Below, piece by piece: positions 5,749 to 6,286 of a stretch of DNA of 6,286 nt. The notes under the pieces are model-generated. The model was given only the letters and a program-made list of their open reading frames with translations, did not search any database and was not told the origin of the DNA. This stretch comes from Mesoaciditogaceae bacterium (GTDB taxonomy: Bacteria > Thermotogota > Thermotogae > Mesoaciditogales > Mesoaciditogaceae): contig WFSH01000222.1 of NCBI GenBank assembly GCA_015486145.1, positions 1 to 6,286 of the forward strand, written 5' to 3'. The translations under genes were made by a program, and so were the position numbers. Position 1 is the first letter of the stretch. Each line of letters starts with the position of its first letter.

Positions 5749-6028
5749 GCAATCGAATCACGTTTCAGCCTTTGCTTTAAGCATGAAAATGGAGAAGATG
5801 TTACATCATTCATTTTTTCGTGGCAAAGTTCAGCAATTTAACGACGAAAACGATAGAATAAAAACATAGCAATTGCAAAATCGGTTATGTCAAGAAATTG
5901 CTAAAAAATCATTCCTACAACTTCAAATCTGAAAACATACATAAGGGCAGATGGAAACTCGTGTGGTTCTCTTTTCAAAGACGCAGGTAACGTCTTCAAT
6001 GGACTTCCTCAACATGTTTTTGAAGATA
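5749..6028. other. Region without a convincing gene upstream of the GntR promoter
   Basis: No open frame here has both a ribosome binding site and a recognisable product. A weak AT-rich inverted repeat, TAGCAATT (5867-5874) and AATTGCTA (5896-5903) with a 21-base loop, is followed by TG and TTTTT on the minus strand, so it could be a poor terminator for upstream genes. A lone TTGACA (5893-5888, minus) has no good -10 at 16-18 bases. The short perfect palindromes TGCTTTAAGCA and GATGTTACATC lie near 5773-5805. A 40-codon frame at 5923-6045 with three cysteines is treated as a finding only. Confidence 0.5.
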
Positions 6029-6106
6029 CTACGATGTAATCTCATCAGGCCCTTTTTTTAGGTCGTTTATTTCTCTCGCTTGTTCTAAAATTTCTCCTTT
6101 TCTCAT
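6029..6106 (-). CDS. Small charged ORF, 25 codons; small protein or broken gene start
   Basis: The ATG at 6106 has AAAGGAG eight bases upstream and follows the DUF3795-like gene by 19 bases on the same strand. It reads MRKGEILEQAREINDL and on to PDEITS, then TAG (6031-6029). The composition is helical and charged with no membrane segment. Ten more sense codons (YLQKHVEEVH) follow the TAG in the same frame, and they are equally protein-like, so this may be the start of a longer gene interrupted by a nonsense mutation. I do not recognise the family. The ribosome binding site is the main support. Confidence 0.35.
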   Translation of the reverse strand: MRKGEILEQAREINDLKKGPDEITS

Positions 6107-6125
6107 GTACGTCACTCCTTTGAAC

Positions 6126-6286
6126 TCACTCACCCGAATTTTGATTTCTTTTCCAGTCAAGAAAAGTTACCGAATAAATCGCCGCATTTTTTGAATAATG
6201 CAGTTCACATGGAAATAGTTCACAATATCCGCAAAATTCCATTTCCCTTTCTTTGCAACATTTGTATATTCTGCATTTTGTCGTTG
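6126..6286 (-). CDS. C-terminal part of a Cys-rich DUF3795-like protein (cut by window edge)
   Basis: An open frame enters from the right edge (first full codon at 6284) and ends in TGA at 6128-6126, giving 52 residues. It reads KCRIYKCCKEREMEFCGYCE and then LFPCEL, with cysteines at 4, 9, 10, 18, 21 and 26 of the visible part. The block C-x2-C-x4-PCE after a K-C-x-E-(R/K) stretch is the hallmark of the second half of DUF3795 proteins, small cysteine-rich proteins thought to bind metal or an iron-sulfur cluster; their function is not known. The rest (NAAIYSVTFLDWKR) is a normal C-terminal tail. It lies upstream of the GntR promoter and is probably a separate transcription unit, not part of the exporter operon. 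The N-terminal cysteine block is outside the window. Confidence 0.65.
   Translation of the reverse strand, partial: TTKCRIYKCCKEREMEFCGYCELFPCELHYSKNAAIYSVTFLDWKRNQNSGE

Noticed and set aside
5867..5903. Inverted repeat TAGCAATT/AATTGCTA as a Rho-independent terminator
   Set aside because: The stem is AT-rich and only eight pairs with a 21-base loop, and the T-run is offset from it; too weak to call.

Overview
The window comes from an AT-rich bacterial genome (roughly 35-40% GC by eye) with strong Shine-Dalgarno sites, short spacers and frequent GTG/TTG starts. Every convincing gene lies on the minus strand, so the biological reading order is from high to low coordinates. The gene set (a YtrA-type GntR regulator, several ABC-2 exporters, and traces of a SPASM radical-SAM peptide maturase) fits Thermotogota or thermophilic Clostridia-like bacteria. 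I lean towards Thermotogota because I recall a similar peptide/radical-SAM/ABC locus in Thermotoga maritima, but the sequence alone does not prove it.

Layout in transcription order. (1) 6286-6126: the C-terminal end of a Cys-rich DUF3795-like protein, followed by a 25-codon ORF that is small or broken. (2) About 5750-6028: no convincing gene. (3) 5748-5709: a near-consensus sigma-70 promoter (TTGACT-17-TATACT) whose -10 lies inside a 24-bp inverted repeat, the likely operator. (4) 5687-3618: a tight operon of GntR regulator, ABC ATPase 1 and six-helix ABC-2 permease 1, joined by overlapping stop and start codons. (5) 3611-3427: debris, namely a truncated copy of a small membrane-protein gene (81 bp, 78 matches with 1717-1797) and an unidentified 28-codon tail. 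(6) 3421-2492: a small two-helix membrane protein and permease 2, with no ATPase of their own. (7) 2453-2157: a decayed DDE transposase. (8) 2082-1873: the C-terminal SPASM segment of a radical-SAM peptide maturase, whose end overlaps (9) a 61-aa two-helix protein, (10) ABC ATPase 2 and (11) permease 3, a paralogue of permease 2 with two frameshifts near its start. (12) The first seven codons of another gene run off the left edge.

Interpretation. The order SPASM radical SAM - tiny two-helix protein - ABC ATPase - permease matches albA-albB-albC-albD of the Bacillus subtilis subtilosin operon. I therefore read the left half as a decaying RiPP (ribosomally made, post-translationally modified peptide) maturation/export module. 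The right half (GntR + ATPase 1 + permease 1) resembles ytrABC, a peptide- or cell-wall-stress-responsive exporter, and its promoter appears to be autorepressed by the GntR protein. No internal terminator was seen, so the GntR promoter may drive the whole set. Transposon remains, a truncated maturase, a duplicated gene fragment and a frameshifted permease show that the locus has been rearranged and is partly degenerate; the regulator/ATPase 1/permease 1 unit, ATPase 2, permease 2 and the two small membrane proteins are intact.
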